From: Pseudomonas sp. 5P_3.1_Bac2
GTDB lineage: Bacteria; Pseudomonadota; Gammaproteobacteria; Pseudomonadales; Pseudomonadaceae
Reading direction: 5' to 3'
NCBI RefSeq assembly: GCF_025465995.1
Contig: NZ_JANLNY010000027.1
Span: 62,001 to 126,000, forward strand
DNA length: 64,000 nt
The notes under the pieces are model-generated. The model ran no database searches. It was not told the DNA's origin and saw only the letters and a list, made by a program, of their open reading frames with translations. Each line of letters begins with the position of its first letter. Within the stretch, counting starts at the first letter, position 1. Below are positions 1-10,185 of the stretch, piece by piece. A program made the translations under genes and the position numbers.

Positions 1-1157
1 ATGCCCCGCTCGGTTTCTACGTGGTAGGCACCGATGTGCTGGGTGATACCACCGGCTTCACCGGCCGCCACTTTGGCACGACGGATATAGTCGAGCAGCG
101 AGGTCTTACCGTGGTCAACGTGACCCATTACGGTCACCACCGGTGCACGGGAAATCGCCTCACCTTCAAACTTCAGGGATTCCGCCAGTTGCTCTTCCAG
201 GGCGTTGTCGCTGACCAGTTTGACCTTGTGGCCCAACTCTTCCGCGATCAACTGGGCAGTTTCCTGATCCAGCACCTGGTTGATGGTCACCGGAGTGCCC
301 AGCTTGAACATGAACTTGACGACTTCAGCGCCCTTCACGGACATCTGGTTAGCCAGTTCCGAAACGGTGATGGTTTCGCCAATCACCACATCACGCACGA
401 TCGGCCCAGTTGGGCTCTGGAAGCCGTGCTGATTGCGCTTCTTCATCTTGGCTTTGCCACGACCGCCACGACGGAAGCCATCGCTTTCTTCGTCGATAGT
501 GCGTGGCGCGACGCGCGGTGCTGGAGCCTTCTCTTTAACGCTCGGGCGGTGTTGGGTCGCTTTACGCTCACCACCACGACGATCGGCGTCATCGTTACGG
601 GCCTTGTCAGTACGGCGCGGTTCTTCTTTCTTGCGCTCTTCAACGACCGGTTCAGCAGCCACGACTGGCGGCTCAACGCGTGCCGGGGCAACTTCTGCCT
701 CAACCACTGGGGCCGCGACTGGCTCTGCTGGAGCACGGGCCGCTTCCTGCGCAGCACGCAGCTTAGCTTCTTGCTCAGCTTGCTCTTGCGCTTTGGCCCG
801 CGCCGCTTCAGCAACTGCACGCTGCTCAGCTAGCTCACGCTGCTTCTCAGCTTCGATTTCTTCAGCGCTGCGCTTAACGAAGGTTTTCTTCTTGCGCACT
901 TCAACGCTGATGGTTTTGCTGCCGGCCACACGCAGGGTGCTGGTGGTTTTGCGCTGCAAGGTAATCTTGCGCGGCTCTTCCGCCTTGTTGTCCCCGTGAC
1001 TGCTTTTCAGGTGAGCCAGTAGCGCCTGTTTTTCACTATCGGTCACGCCCTGCTCAGCACTGGTGTGCGGTAGACCCGCCTCACGCATTTGCTGGAGCAG
1101 ACGTTCAACCGGTGTATTGACCACTTGGGCCAGTTCTTTAACCGTGACTTGCGTCAT
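1..1157 (-). CDS. infB: Translation initiation factor IF-2, N-terminal part (cut by window edge)
   Basis: The minus-strand frame opens with ATG at 1157, preceded by a GAGGAGAGGA Shine-Dalgarno, and stays open for 385 codons to the window edge. It begins MTQVTVKELAQVV, the IF2 N-terminal domain, then passes through a long charged, Ala/Glu/Arg-rich linker (about residues 95-250) and reaches the GTPase domain, where the G1 motif GHVDHGKT lies at residues 345-352 (bases 102-125). The rest of the G domain and domains II-IV lie outside the window. IF-2 is the GTPase that brings fMet-tRNA to the 30S subunit and drives subunit joining. It follows nusA by 27 bp as the last visible gene of rimP-nusA-infB. 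Because the ORF is truncated no full-length ORF is visible; identity is nevertheless clear. Confidence 0.97.
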   Translation of the reverse strand, partial: MTQVTVKELAQVVNTPVERLLQQMREAGLPHTSAEQGVTDSEKQALLAHLKSSHGDNKAEEPRKITLQRKTTSTLRVAGSKTISVEVRKKKTFVKRSAEEIEAEKQRELAEQRAVAEAARAKAQEQAEQEAKLRAAQEAARAPAEPVAAPVVEAEVAPARVEPPVVAAEPVVEERKKEEPRRTDKARNDDADRRGGERKATQHRPSVKEKAPAPRVAPRTIDEESDGFRRGGRGKAKMKKRNQHGFQSPTGPIVRDVVIGETITVSELANQMSVKGAEVVKFMFKLGTPVTINQVLDQETAQLIAEELGHKVKLVSDNALEEQLAESLKFEGEAISRAPVVTVMGHVDHGKTSLLDYIRRAKVAAGEAGGITQHIGAYHVETERG

Positions 1158-1184
1158 GCATTCCTCTCCTCAGGCCGCTACTGC

Positions 1185-2666
1185 TTACTCGAACCAATGG
1201 GCTCGAGCGGCCATGATCAACTTGCCGGCTCGCTCAGCGTCGATACCGTCGATGTCGAGCAGGTCATCAATCGACTGCTCGGCCAGGTCTTCGCGGTTAA
1301 TAACGCCGCGCACTGCCAGTTCATGCGCAAGCGCCTTATCCATCCCCTCAAGCGAGAGCAAGTCTTCGGCTGGGTGGGCATCTGCCAGCTTTTCCTCGTT
1401 AGCGATGGCTTTGGTCAGCAAACGATCTTTGGCGCGAGCACGCAGCTCAGTGACGATATCCTCGTCAAAACCATCGATGCTGAGCATCTCTTCCATCGGC
1501 ACGTAGGCAATTTCTTCCAGGCTGGTGAAGCCCTCTTCGACCAACACCTGAGCCAGTTCTTCATCGACTTCCAGCTCGTCGATAAAGCACTGCAGAATGT
1601 CACCAGTCTCTGCCTGCTGCTTAGCCTGAATATCCGCCTCGGTCATGACGTTAAGTGTCCAGCCGGTCAACTGACTGGCCAAACGTACGTTCTGACCGCC
1701 GCGGCCAATGGCCTGAGCGAGGTTGTCAGCGCCTACAGCGATGTCCATGGCATGGGCATCTTCATCGACGATGATGGCGGCTACTTCAGCCGGCGACATA
1801 GCGTTGATCACGAACTGCGCTGGGTTTTCATCCCACAGCACAATGTCTACACGCTCGCCCGAGAGCTCGCCGGAAACGGCTTGCACACGGGAACCGCGCA
1901 TGCCGATACAGGCACCTTGCGGATCGATACGTTTATCTTTGGAACGCACCGCCAACTTGGCGCGCGAACCTGGATCACGGGACGCACCCATGACTTCAAT
2001 CAGGCCTTCAGCAATTTCCGGCACTTCGATGCGGAACAGCTCAATCAGCATTTCCGGCGCGGTACGCGACAGGATCAGCTGTGGACCACGATTTTCAGTA
2101 CGAATTTCCTTCAGCAGCGCACGCAGGCGCACACCGACACGGAAAGTTTCGCGCGAGATGATGTCCTCACGGGCCAGCATCGCCTCGGCATTGTTGCCCA
2201 GATCAACGATGACGCTGTCACGGGTGACTTTCTTCACCGTGCCCGAGATGATTTCACCCAGACGCTCGCGATAAGCATCCACGACCTGAGCACGCTCAGC
2301 TTCGCGAACCTTTTGCACAATCACTTGTTTAGCGGTTTGTGCCGCGATACGACCGAATTCGATGGACTCGATCATTTCCTCCAGCACGTCACCGACTTTA
2401 GCGTTGGCTTCGACTGCACGCGGCATGTCGATGGTGACTTGGTGTGCAGGATCGTCGAAGTCGCTTTCTTCAACCACTGTCCAGCAGCGGAAGGTTTCAT
2501 AGCTGCCCGTTTGGCGATTGATCACCACACGCAGCTCAACTTCATCTTCAAAACGCTTTTTCGTGGCAGTGGCCAGGGCCAGCTCCAGCGCTTCGAAAAT
2601 CACACCCGCCGGCACGCCCTTTTCGTTGGACACCGACTCAACAACCAGCAGTACTTCTTTGCTCAT
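1185..2666 (-). CDS. nusA: Transcription termination/antitermination protein NusA
   Basis: 493 residues, starting MSKEVLLVVESVSNEKG; a start seven codons further upstream is open but the internal ATG matches the family. Domain order is as in gammaproteobacterial NusA: RNAP-binding N-terminal domain (about 1-130), S1 domain (about 135-200), tandem KH domains (about 200-345) and two C-terminal acidic helix-hairpin repeats (for example DDLLDIDGIDAERAGKL near the end). NusA binds RNA polymerase and nascent RNA, and controls pausing, Rho-independent termination and antitermination. It sits between rimP and infB. Since NusA stimulates hairpin termination, the terminator-like leader of this operon could be a feedback device; that is inference. 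Confidence 0.97.
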   Translation of the reverse strand: MSKEVLLVVESVSNEKGVPAGVIFEALELALATATKKRFEDEVELRVVINRQTGSYETFRCWTVVEESDFDDPAHQVTIDMPRAVEANAKVGDVLEEMIESIEFGRIAAQTAKQVIVQKVREAERAQVVDAYRERLGEIISGTVKKVTRDSVIVDLGNNAEAMLAREDIISRETFRVGVRLRALLKEIRTENRGPQLILSRTAPEMLIELFRIEVPEIAEGLIEVMGASRDPGSRAKLAVRSKDKRIDPQGACIGMRGSRVQAVSGELSGERVDIVLWDENPAQFVINAMSPAEVAAIIVDEDAHAMDIAVGADNLAQAIGRGGQNVRLASQLTGWTLNVMTEADIQAKQQAETGDILQCFIDELEVDEELAQVLVEEGFTSLEEIAYVPMEEMLSIDGFDEDIVTELRARAKDRLLTKAIANEEKLADAHPAEDLLSLEGMDKALAHELAVRGVINREDLAEQSIDDLLDIDGIDAERAGKLIMAARAHWFE

Positions 2667-2713
2667 CGTACGCCTCGCCTTTCGCAATCCGTTGGATCCG
2701 CGGGATCCGCGTC

Positions 2714-3175
2714 TCAGTCAAACCTAGGGATAATGTTGGCCTTGTCGATCATCTCGATCGGCAACAGGAACTCATGGTCATCCACCAGCACCACCACGTC
2801 CTGCTCTTCTACACCGCGCAGAAGGCCTTGGAAGTTACGCCGCCCTTCATAGGGGGAGCGCAGCTTGATCTTCACTTGCTCGCCGACGTGGCTGGCGTAC
2901 TGCTCAAGAGTGAACAGCGGTCGGTCCATACCAGGTGAAGACACCTCAAGGGTGTATTCCGCGCTAATAGGATCTTCCACATCGAGAACACCACTGATCT
3001 GCCGACTGACGATTTCGCAGTCTTCGATCACCACCCCATCGGGCTGTTTATCGATATAAATTCGCAGCAGAGAATGCCGCCCTTGTGACAGGAACTCGAC
3101 ACCCCAACATTGGTAGCCCAGAGCCTCGACTACCGGGGCCACCAAGGCCTGCAACTGTTCTAGCTTGCTCGACAC
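2714..3175 (-). CDS. rimP: Ribosome maturation factor RimP
   Basis: 153 residues beginning MSSKLEQLQALVAPVVEALGY with a GTG start at 3175; a GAGGGG Shine-Dalgarno sits seven bases upstream. The protein has the RimP two-domain layout, including the conserved LEVSSPGMDRPLF stretch (about residues 76-88) and a C-terminal SH3-like half ending KANIIPRFD. RimP assists late maturation of the 30S ribosomal subunit. It is the first gene of rimP-nusA-infB; the 47-bp gap to nusA holds a GGATCCGCGGGATCC palindrome but no terminator. Length is normal for Pseudomonas. Confidence 0.96.
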   Translation of the reverse strand: MSSKLEQLQALVAPVVEALGYQCWGVEFLSQGRHSLLRIYIDKQPDGVVIEDCEIVSRQISGVLDVEDPISAEYTLEVSSPGMDRPLFTLEQYASHVGEQVKIKLRSPYEGRRNFQGLLRGVEEQDVVVLVDDHEFLLPIEMIDKANIIPRFD

Positions 3176-3203
3176 CTGAACCCCTCGCGCATGCTATAGA
3201 AAT

Positions 3204-3225
3204 AAAAAATGGGCCTAACGCCCAT
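3204..3225 (-). terminator. Promoter-distal terminator-like hairpin in the rimP leader
   Basis: On the minus strand the arms ATGGGC and GCCCAT enclose GTTAG and are followed by a run of five T. It lies about 30 bases before the rimP start, so it would block the whole operon unless read through. Confidence 0.75.
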
Positions 3226-3270
3226 CATCAAACCGCCCTCTAAAGGCCGGCAAAGCTATCACCCAGCTAG

Positions 3271-3293
3271 CAAAAAGCCCCTTAAAAGGGGCT
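3271..3293 (-). terminator. Promoter-proximal terminator-like hairpin in the rimP leader
   Basis: On the minus strand AGCCCCTT-TT-AAGGGGCT is followed by TTTTTG. The bases GAGGAGC at its upstream foot (3297-3291) are perfectly complementary to GCTCCTC (3357-3351) earlier in the same leader, a possible antiterminator helix. Confidence 0.75.
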
Positions 3294-3395
3294 CCTCTGC
3301 AACTCAATGCGGAGACCAGGCTAACCCGGCCAACATCGGATCAAAGACCCGAGGAGCGACTTTACTGCTCAATCCCACATCAAAGCTGGGGCCGG

Positions 3396-3425
3396 ATTAT
3401 ACGACTGAACCCAAACAACGGTCAA
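3396..3425 (-). promoter_or_regulatory. Sigma70-type promoter for rimP-nusA-infB
   Basis: On the minus strand TTGACC (3425-3420) and a perfect TATAAT (3401-3396) are separated by 18 bases. It lies between tRNA-Leu and rimP, just after the tRNA terminator, so the rimP operon can be expressed separately from the upstream ftsH-secG block. Confidence 0.8.
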
Positions 3426-3441
3426 TCGACGCTCCAGCAAC

Positions 3442-3465
3442 AAAAAGACCCGCATCTAGCGGGCC
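3442..3465 (-). terminator. Terminator after tRNA-Leu
   Basis: On the minus strand GGCCCGC-TAGAT-GCGGGTC is followed by TTTTTG, eleven bases beyond the tRNA 3' end. It ends the secG/tRNA transcript. Confidence 0.8.
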
Positions 3466-3476
3466 TTCTTGAAAAT

Positions 3477-3562
3477 TGGTACCGAGAAGGGGACTCGAAC
3501 CCCTACAGCCTATGGCCACTACCACCTCAAGGTAGCGTGTCTACCAATTCCACCACCTCGGC
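3477..3562 (-). tRNA. tRNA-Leu (anticodon GAG)
   Basis: The minus strand gives an 86-nt class II tRNA with encoded CCA. The acceptor arms GCCGAGG and TCTCGGT pair; the anticodon stem CTACC/GGTAG encloses TTGAGGT, so the anticodon is GAG; there is a long variable arm and a T-arm with GGTTCGAGTCC. The position between secG and rimP is conserved in Pseudomonas and in E. coli (leuU). Confidence 0.96.
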
Positions 3563-3593
3563 AAAATCGTTACTCGTGAAGCTTACTGCGTTT

Positions 3594-3977
3594 TTACTGC
3601 TGCTCTGGAGCCTGAGGTACGTCAGCCGCTTTATCAGCCGGCTTAGCTGCTTCCAGAACCGGTACATCACCAACAGCTGGCTCAGCCTGTTGCACTTCCA
3701 ACACTGCCGGATCTGGCAAACCAACCTGACCCATGCTGCTAGCTTTGTCTTTAGCAAAGAACGCTAAACCCAAGCTAGTAATGAAAAAAGCGGCGGCAAG
3801 TATAGCAGTAACTCGACTCAAAAAGGTAGAGGAACCTTGCCCACCAAACACAGTACCCGAAGCGCCAGCACCAAACGATGCACCTGCATCCGCGCCTTTA
3901 CCCTGCTGCAACAAAACCAGCGTCACAACACCGATGGCAGCCAGCAGATGGAGAACAACAATAACTGTTTCCAGCAT
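3594..3977 (-). CDS. secG: Protein-export membrane protein SecG
   Basis: 127 residues beginning MLETVIVVLHLLAAIGVVTL. Two transmembrane segments (about 3-22 and 52-72) flank a Gly/Ala/Ser-rich cytoplasmic loop with the family motif LLQQGKGADAGASFG; the C-terminal tail is Ala/Pro/Asp-rich and variable. SecG is the auxiliary subunit of the SecYEG translocon in the inner membrane and aids SecA-driven export. tpiA ends three bases upstream and tRNA-Leu starts 31 bases downstream, consistent with co-transcription. Confidence 0.95.
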   Translation of the reverse strand: MLETVIVVLHLLAAIGVVTLVLLQQGKGADAGASFGAGASGTVFGGQGSSTFLSRVTAILAAAFFITSLGLAFFAKDKASSMGQVGLPDPAVLEVQQAEPAVGDVPVLEAAKPADKAADVPQAPEQQ

Positions 3978-3980
3978 TTT

Positions 3981-4736
3981 CTAGTTTCCTGCAGCGCGAC
4001 AGATCGCACCGAATTCATCCGCATTCAGAGAGGCTCCACCCACAAGCCCTCCATCGATATCCGGCATGCCGAATAACTCGGCTGCACTGACGGCCTTAAC
4101 ACTGCCGCCGTAAAGAATCCTAACCTCATTCGCCAGCTGCGCATCTTTAGCCGCCAGCTGAGCGCGAATTGCCGCGTGCACTTCCTGAGCCTGCTCAGGG
4201 GTCGCCGTCAATCCAGTGCCAATGGCCCAAACAGGCTCATAAGCAATAACCGCCCGGGCAAATACCGCTACACCCAAAGCATCAATAACCGCTGCAACTT
4301 GCCCAGCGACCACCGACAAAGTCTGGCCCGCCTGACGCTGCCCCAGGGTCTCCCCCACACACAGCACCGGCTGCAAACCTGAGGACTGGGCCGCAGCAAA
4401 CTTGCGCACCACCACCTCATCGCCCTCCCCCAGCAGCGATCGACGCTCAGAGTGACCTACCAGCACCAGCGAACACTGCAGATCCTGCAATTGGCTCGCC
4501 GCCACCTCACCCGTCAACGCCCCCTGCTCAGCCTGCGTGGCGCAATCTTGCGCACCTACCGCCACAGCCTTGCCCACCAACCCATCAACAACCTGAGCCA
4601 AGTGAAGCGCAGAAGGAAAAACCGCTACATCCACATCAGCAGGCAGCACCTGCTGAGTGAGACCTTCGATCAGCGTTACGACGCTGGCGCGGGTACCGTG
4701 CATCTTCCAGTTACCAGCAACCATGGGGCGACGCAT
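3981..4736 (-). CDS. tpiA: Triosephosphate isomerase
   Basis: 251 residues, starting MRRPMVAGNWKMHG. Family signatures are all present: the substrate-binding Asn/Lys in GNWKM (8-12), the catalytic His in VGHSERR (about 95), the catalytic Glu and flexible loop in YEPVWAIGTG (about 165-175), and the phosphate-binding YGGSV near residue 210. The enzyme interconverts dihydroxyacetone phosphate and glyceraldehyde 3-phosphate. Its place between glmM and secG is the usual Pseudomonas arrangement. Nothing unusual. Confidence 0.97.
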   Translation of the reverse strand: MRRPMVAGNWKMHGTRASVVTLIEGLTQQVLPADVDVAVFPSALHLAQVVDGLVGKAVAVGAQDCATQAEQGALTGEVAASQLQDLQCSLVLVGHSERRSLLGEGDEVVVRKFAAAQSSGLQPVLCVGETLGQRQAGQTLSVVAGQVAAVIDALGVAVFARAVIAYEPVWAIGTGLTATPEQAQEVHAAIRAQLAAKDAQLANEVRILYGGSVKAVSAAELFGMPDIDGGLVGGASLNADEFGAICRAAGN

Positions 4737-4801
4737 GCTTTACCTCGTCGGTCAAAGAGGGCGCAGATATTACCCAAGCAGTTTTTAGATAGCAAGCTAA
4801 A

Positions 4802-6139
4802 TCAAGCACATACATCAGTAATAATTTTAGCTAATTCATTGGCATAGCCGCGCACGAGGTCTTCATCATCACCTTCAACCATCACTCGCAGCAGCGGCTC
4901 AGTGCCCGACTTACGCAACAGCACGCGCCCGCGCCCAGCCATCTGTTCGGTCACGCGCGCTTGCGCCGCCTGCACTTGCGGGTGCTGCAGAGGATCGACC
5001 TGGCCCGCCAAACGCACATTGACCAGCACCTGCGGGCACTTGCGCATGCCCAGACGCGCCTCACCCAGCGTTTGCCCGCGACGCTTAAGCGCCATCAGCA
5101 CCTGCAGCGCAGCAATAATCGCATCGCCGGTGGTGGTGTGCTGGAAGCACACCAAATGCCCTGAGTTCTCGCCACCCAACTGCCAGTTACGCTCTAGCAA
5201 CTCGGCGATCACATAGCGGTCACCGACCTTGGCACGCACGAAGGGGATATTGAGCTCCGCCAGGGCCAGTTCCAAGCCCAGGTTACTCATCAGAGTGCCG
5301 ACCACACCACCTTGCAGGCGACCGCGCTCTTGCATGTCGCGGGCAATGATAAATAACAACTCATCGCCATCGACCAACGCCCCAGAGTGATCGACCATCA
5401 ATACCCGGTCAGCGTCACCATCAAAAGCGATACCCAGGTCAGCATGACGCGCCAGCACTTCTGCCTGCAATGCTTCGATATGGGTGGAACCACAGCCATC
5501 GTTGATGTTTAGGCCATTGGGTTGCGCAGACAGCGTGGTCACCGTCGCACCTAGCTCGGTGAACACACTGGGCGCCACCTTGTAGGCGGCACCATGGGCA
5601 CAATCGAGCACCACTTTAAGGCCGGCGAAGCTAGTGCCAGTTGGCACACTACTCTTACAAAACTCGATATAGCGGCCGGCCGCGTCATTGATCCGCGACA
5701 CCTTGCCCAGTTGATCGGACTCGACCACCGTCATCGGCGCATCCAGCAACTCTTCGATCATTAACTCGATTTCATCGGGCAACTTGGTGCCCTGACCGGA
5801 GAAAAACTTGATGCCGTTGTCATGATGCGGGTTGTGCGAAGCACTGATCACAATCCCGGCCTCAGCATGGAAGGTACGCGTGAGGTAAGCGATGGCCGGC
5901 GTAGGCATCGGCCCCAGCAGCATCACATCCGCACCGGCGGCGGATAAGCCCGCCTCCAGCGCCGACTCAAACATATAACCGGAAATACGCGTGTCCTTGC
6001 CGATCAGAATGCGGCAGCGACCTTGTTTACGAAAGGCCACACCTGCAGCCCAACCGAGCTTGAGCATGAAATCTGGGGTGATGGGGAAGTCGCCCACCCG
6101 CCCACGAATACCGTCAGTGCCGAAATACTTCCTAGCCAT
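4802..6139 (-). CDS. glmM: Phosphoglucosamine mutase
   Basis: 445 residues starting MARKYFGTDGIRGRVG. The phosphoserine loop is ISASHNP with Ser101 as the phosphorylated residue; the Mg-binding loop DGDADR (about 240) and the C-terminal phosphate-binding RKSGTEPLLRVMVEG are present. GlmM converts glucosamine 6-phosphate to glucosamine 1-phosphate for UDP-GlcNAc, peptidoglycan and LPS synthesis. It follows folP by 17 bp, as in the conserved ftsH-folP-glmM block. Confidence 0.97.
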   Translation of the reverse strand: MARKYFGTDGIRGRVGDFPITPDFMLKLGWAAGVAFRKQGRCRILIGKDTRISGYMFESALEAGLSAAGADVMLLGPMPTPAIAYLTRTFHAEAGIVISASHNPHHDNGIKFFSGQGTKLPDEIELMIEELLDAPMTVVESDQLGKVSRINDAAGRYIEFCKSSVPTGTSFAGLKVVLDCAHGAAYKVAPSVFTELGATVTTLSAQPNGLNINDGCGSTHIEALQAEVLARHADLGIAFDGDADRVLMVDHSGALVDGDELLFIIARDMQERGRLQGGVVGTLMSNLGLELALAELNIPFVRAKVGDRYVIAELLERNWQLGGENSGHLVCFQHTTTGDAIIAALQVLMALKRRGQTLGEARLGMRKCPQVLVNVRLAGQVDPLQHPQVQAAQARVTEQMAGRGRVLLRKSGTEPLLRVMVEGDDEDLVRGYANELAKIITDVCA

Positions 6140-6156
6140 TACCTCAATCCCTCTTG

Positions 6157-7008
6157 TTATTGCGCTGCTTCTACTGCAGCGAGCATGCGCACCACATCAA
6201 CGGTTTGGGCAACATCATGCACACGCAAAATTTGCGCACCTTTAGTCACGGCCAATGCCGCTAAGGCCAAGCCACCAAACAGACGCTCATCCACTTCACG
6301 CCCCAATACCTTGCCAATCATGCTCTTGCGCGAGACACCAACCAGCAGAGGCCGGCCCAGCTCATGCAAAACCTGCATATGCTTAAACAGCGACAGGTTG
6401 TGCTCCAAGGTTTTGGCAAAGCCAAACCCTGGATCGAGAATTAGACGCTCAGGCGCAATGCCCGCCGCAACGCACGCCTCCATACGCTCACGCAGGAAGC
6501 CCCGGACTTCTGTGACGACATCCGCATATTGTGGATCCTGCTGCATAGTCGTCGGCTCGCCGCGCATGTGCATCAAGCACACCGGCAAGCCGCTATCCAA
6601 GGCAGCATCTAAAGCCCCGTCACGCTGCAGCGAACGCACGTCATTGATCAGCCCAGCGCCTAGGCGCGCCGTTTCGCGAATAACCGCTGGGGTCGAGGTA
6701 TCCACCGAGATGATCACATCCAGCCGCGCAGCAATCGCCTCAACGATGGGCGCGACCCGCTCTAACTCCTCCACCACCGACACCGCTCGCGCCCCTGGAC
6801 GCGTCGACTCTCCACCGACATCAATCAACGTGGCCCCGGCAGCCAGCATGGCTTCAGCATGGCGCAAAGCCGCATCATGCTGAGCAAAGCGCCCGCCGTC
6901 TGAAAAAGAATCAGGGGTGGTATTGAGGATGCCCATAACTTGCGGGCGGCTTAAATCAAGAAACCGGCTGCCACAGGGCAGCCGGTCAAAGGTTGGTACA
7001 ACAGACAT
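6157..7008 (-). CDS. folP: Dihydropteroate synthase
   Basis: 283 residues. Signature I, MGILNTTPDSFSDGG (25-39), and signature II, DVGGESTRPGA (about 63-73), are intact, with downstream pterin-binding segments such as DPGFGFAKT and VGVSRKS. It joins 4-aminobenzoate to the hydroxymethyl-dihydropterin pyrophosphate in folate synthesis and is the sulfonamide target. It lies eight bases after ftsH and is surely co-transcribed with it. Confidence 0.97.
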   Translation of the reverse strand: MSVVPTFDRLPCGSRFLDLSRPQVMGILNTTPDSFSDGGRFAQHDAALRHAEAMLAAGATLIDVGGESTRPGARAVSVVEELERVAPIVEAIAARLDVIISVDTSTPAVIRETARLGAGLINDVRSLQRDGALDAALDSGLPVCLMHMRGEPTTMQQDPQYADVVTEVRGFLRERMEACVAAGIAPERLILDPGFGFAKTLEHNLSLFKHMQVLHELGRPLLVGVSRKSMIGKVLGREVDERLFGGLALAALAVTKGAQILRVHDVAQTVDVVRMLAAVEAAQ

Positions 7009-7016
7009 GAAGAACC

Positions 7017-8939
<1,923 letters not shown>

Positions 8940-9097
8940 TTAGCTACCCTCTGAAGCAGGCCCCGTGCCGAAGCGTGCTTCGCATGACGACCAGTTATGT
9001 ACCAGTCTAACTTACTACACAACGCCTACCCCTGGCAGACGCCGTCTGTAACCCTATATTTAGCGCATCAGTAACAGACCGCAGATATCCCTAAGAG

Positions 9098-9721
9098 TTA
9101 CTCGCCGCGAAAGCCACGTGCCAGCAGGTATTGCTCGCGGGAGCGGTCACGGGAGGACAGCGGTTTGCGCATCTGCACCTTTTCAAACATCTGCCGCACT
9201 TGCTTGTGATACTGATCGAAACCTTCACCTTGGAAGATTTTGATTAAGAAATCGCCACCCGGGCGCAACACCCGAGCCGAGAGATCCAAAGCCAATTCGC
9301 ACAGATACATAGCGCGTGGCTGATCGGACTCCCTTACCCCACTCATATTGGGGGCCATATCGGAAATCACAAGGTCTACCGGGTTTTCACCGATAGCGTC
9401 GAGGATCTGAGCGAAGACGCCATCATCGGTAAAGTCACCTTGAATAAAGGTGACATCCGGGATGCTGTCCATCTCCAGAATGTCCGAGGCGATCAAACGG
9501 CCTTTATCGCCGATCACCCGACTCGTTACCTGCGACCAGCCGCCTGGCGCAGCGCCTAAGTCAACCACCGTCATACCGGGACGCAGGATGCGGTCTTTCT
9601 CCTGAATTTCCAGCAGCTTATAGCTGGCCCGCGAACGATAACCATCCTTTTGCGCCATTTTGACGTAAGGATCATCGAAGTGCTCTTTTAGCCAACGCTG
9701 GCTGGTCTTGGAACGGGCCAC
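9098..9721 (-). CDS. rlmE: 23S rRNA (uridine-2552-2'-O)-methyltransferase RlmE
   Basis: 207 residues with a GTG start, beginning MARSKTSQRWLKEHFDD. The SAM-binding motif DLGAAPGGWSQ lies at 54-64 and the catalytic K-D-K-E set of the FtsJ fold is represented by SYKLLE (Lys35), ISDMAPN, LIKIFQG and the C-terminal SREQYL. It methylates U2552 in the A loop of 23S rRNA. Located upstream of ftsH and divergent from yhbY, as in E. coli and Pseudomonas. Confidence 0.96.
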   Translation of the reverse strand: MARSKTSQRWLKEHFDDPYVKMAQKDGYRSRASYKLLEIQEKDRILRPGMTVVDLGAAPGGWSQVTSRVIGDKGRLIASDILEMDSIPDVTFIQGDFTDDGVFAQILDAIGENPVDLVISDMAPNMSGVRESDQPRAMYLCELALDLSARVLRPGGDFLIKIFQGEGFDQYHKQVRQMFEKVQMRKPLSSRDRSREQYLLARGFRGE

Positions 9722-9822
9722 GCAATACCTCGGACTATGTAACGCATGAATAGCTGGGCGACTCCGAAGGTGCTCGGGTAAACTAGCCGCCGTTTTTACA
9801 GATTAAACGCAGGAAACAGATT

Positions 9823-10134
9823 ATGCCGCTCACTCAAGAGCAGAAGAAACAATTCAAATCTATCGGCCACCACCTAAAACCTGTATTGATCGTGGCGGAC
9901 AATGGTTTGACCGAAGGCGTCCTGGCTGAGCTGGAACGCGCCTTAGGCGATCACGAACTGATTAAAGTTCAACTGCGCATCATTGAACGCGAAGACCGTC
10001 TCAGCACGATCAACGAGCTGTGCAAAGCCGGCAGCGCTGACCTGGTTCAGGTCATCGGCAAAATGGCGCTGATTTACCGCAAAAACCCGAAAGTGAACAA
10101 GAACCTGTCCAACGTTCACCGCTTCCAGGGTTGA
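9823..10134 (+). CDS. yhbY: CRM-domain ribosome assembly RNA-binding protein YhbY
   Basis: 103 residues, starting MPLTQEQKKQFKSIGHHLKP with a good AGGAAAC Shine-Dalgarno. The single CRM/YhbY domain spans nearly the whole protein, and the segment VQVIGKMALIYRKNPKVNK is the conserved C-terminal part with a GxxG-like loop. In E. coli the homologue associates with pre-50S particles. Divergent from rlmE with a 101-bp intergenic region that must hold both promoters. Confidence 0.94.
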   Translation: MPLTQEQKKQFKSIGHHLKPVLIVADNGLTEGVLAELERALGDHELIKVQLRIIEREDRLSTINELCKAGSADLVQVIGKMALIYRKNPKVNKNLSNVHRFQG

Positions 10135-10145
10135 TCCCGCCGAGC

Positions 10146-10172
10146 TTGCTAGGCGCATCAGCGCCTAAGCAA
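10146..10172. terminator. Hairpin between convergent yhbY and DUF4149 gene
   Basis: Arms TTGCT-A-GGCGC and GCGCC-TA-AGCAA enclose ATCA. A mild A/T tail follows on each side, so it could serve both converging transcripts. Confidence 0.5.
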
Positions 10173-10185
10173 ACCTTGGTCACGT

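Larger units (their letters stand above)
3176..3390 (-). ncRNA. rimP 5' leader, putative transcription attenuator
   Basis: This is the stretch of about 215 nt between the promoter at 3396-3425 and the rimP GTG. It contains no ORF and carries two successive Rho-independent-type hairpins plus a seven-base complementary segment able to compete with the first hairpin. A rimP-leader motif has been described for gammaproteobacteria from premature-terminator surveys; this element fits that idea by position and structure. The ligand or factor, if any, is not evident from sequence. Confidence 0.65.

Noticed and set aside
1089..2852. 587-codon ORF on the plus strand
   Set aside because: Antisense to nusA and rimP.
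3301..3390. Possible second tRNA (metY-like) before rimP, as in E. coli
   Set aside because: The minus strand has no acceptor/T-arm pairing and no GTTCAA or GTTCGA T-loop here; only leader structure is seen.
3209..3472. 87-codon ORF on the plus strand
   Set aside because: Runs through the rimP leader and terminators; composition reflects those structures.
8940..9097. Sigma32 promoter for ftsH
   Set aside because: No CTTGAA/CCCCAT pair at usual spacing in the gap upstream of ftsH, unlike grpE and dnaK.
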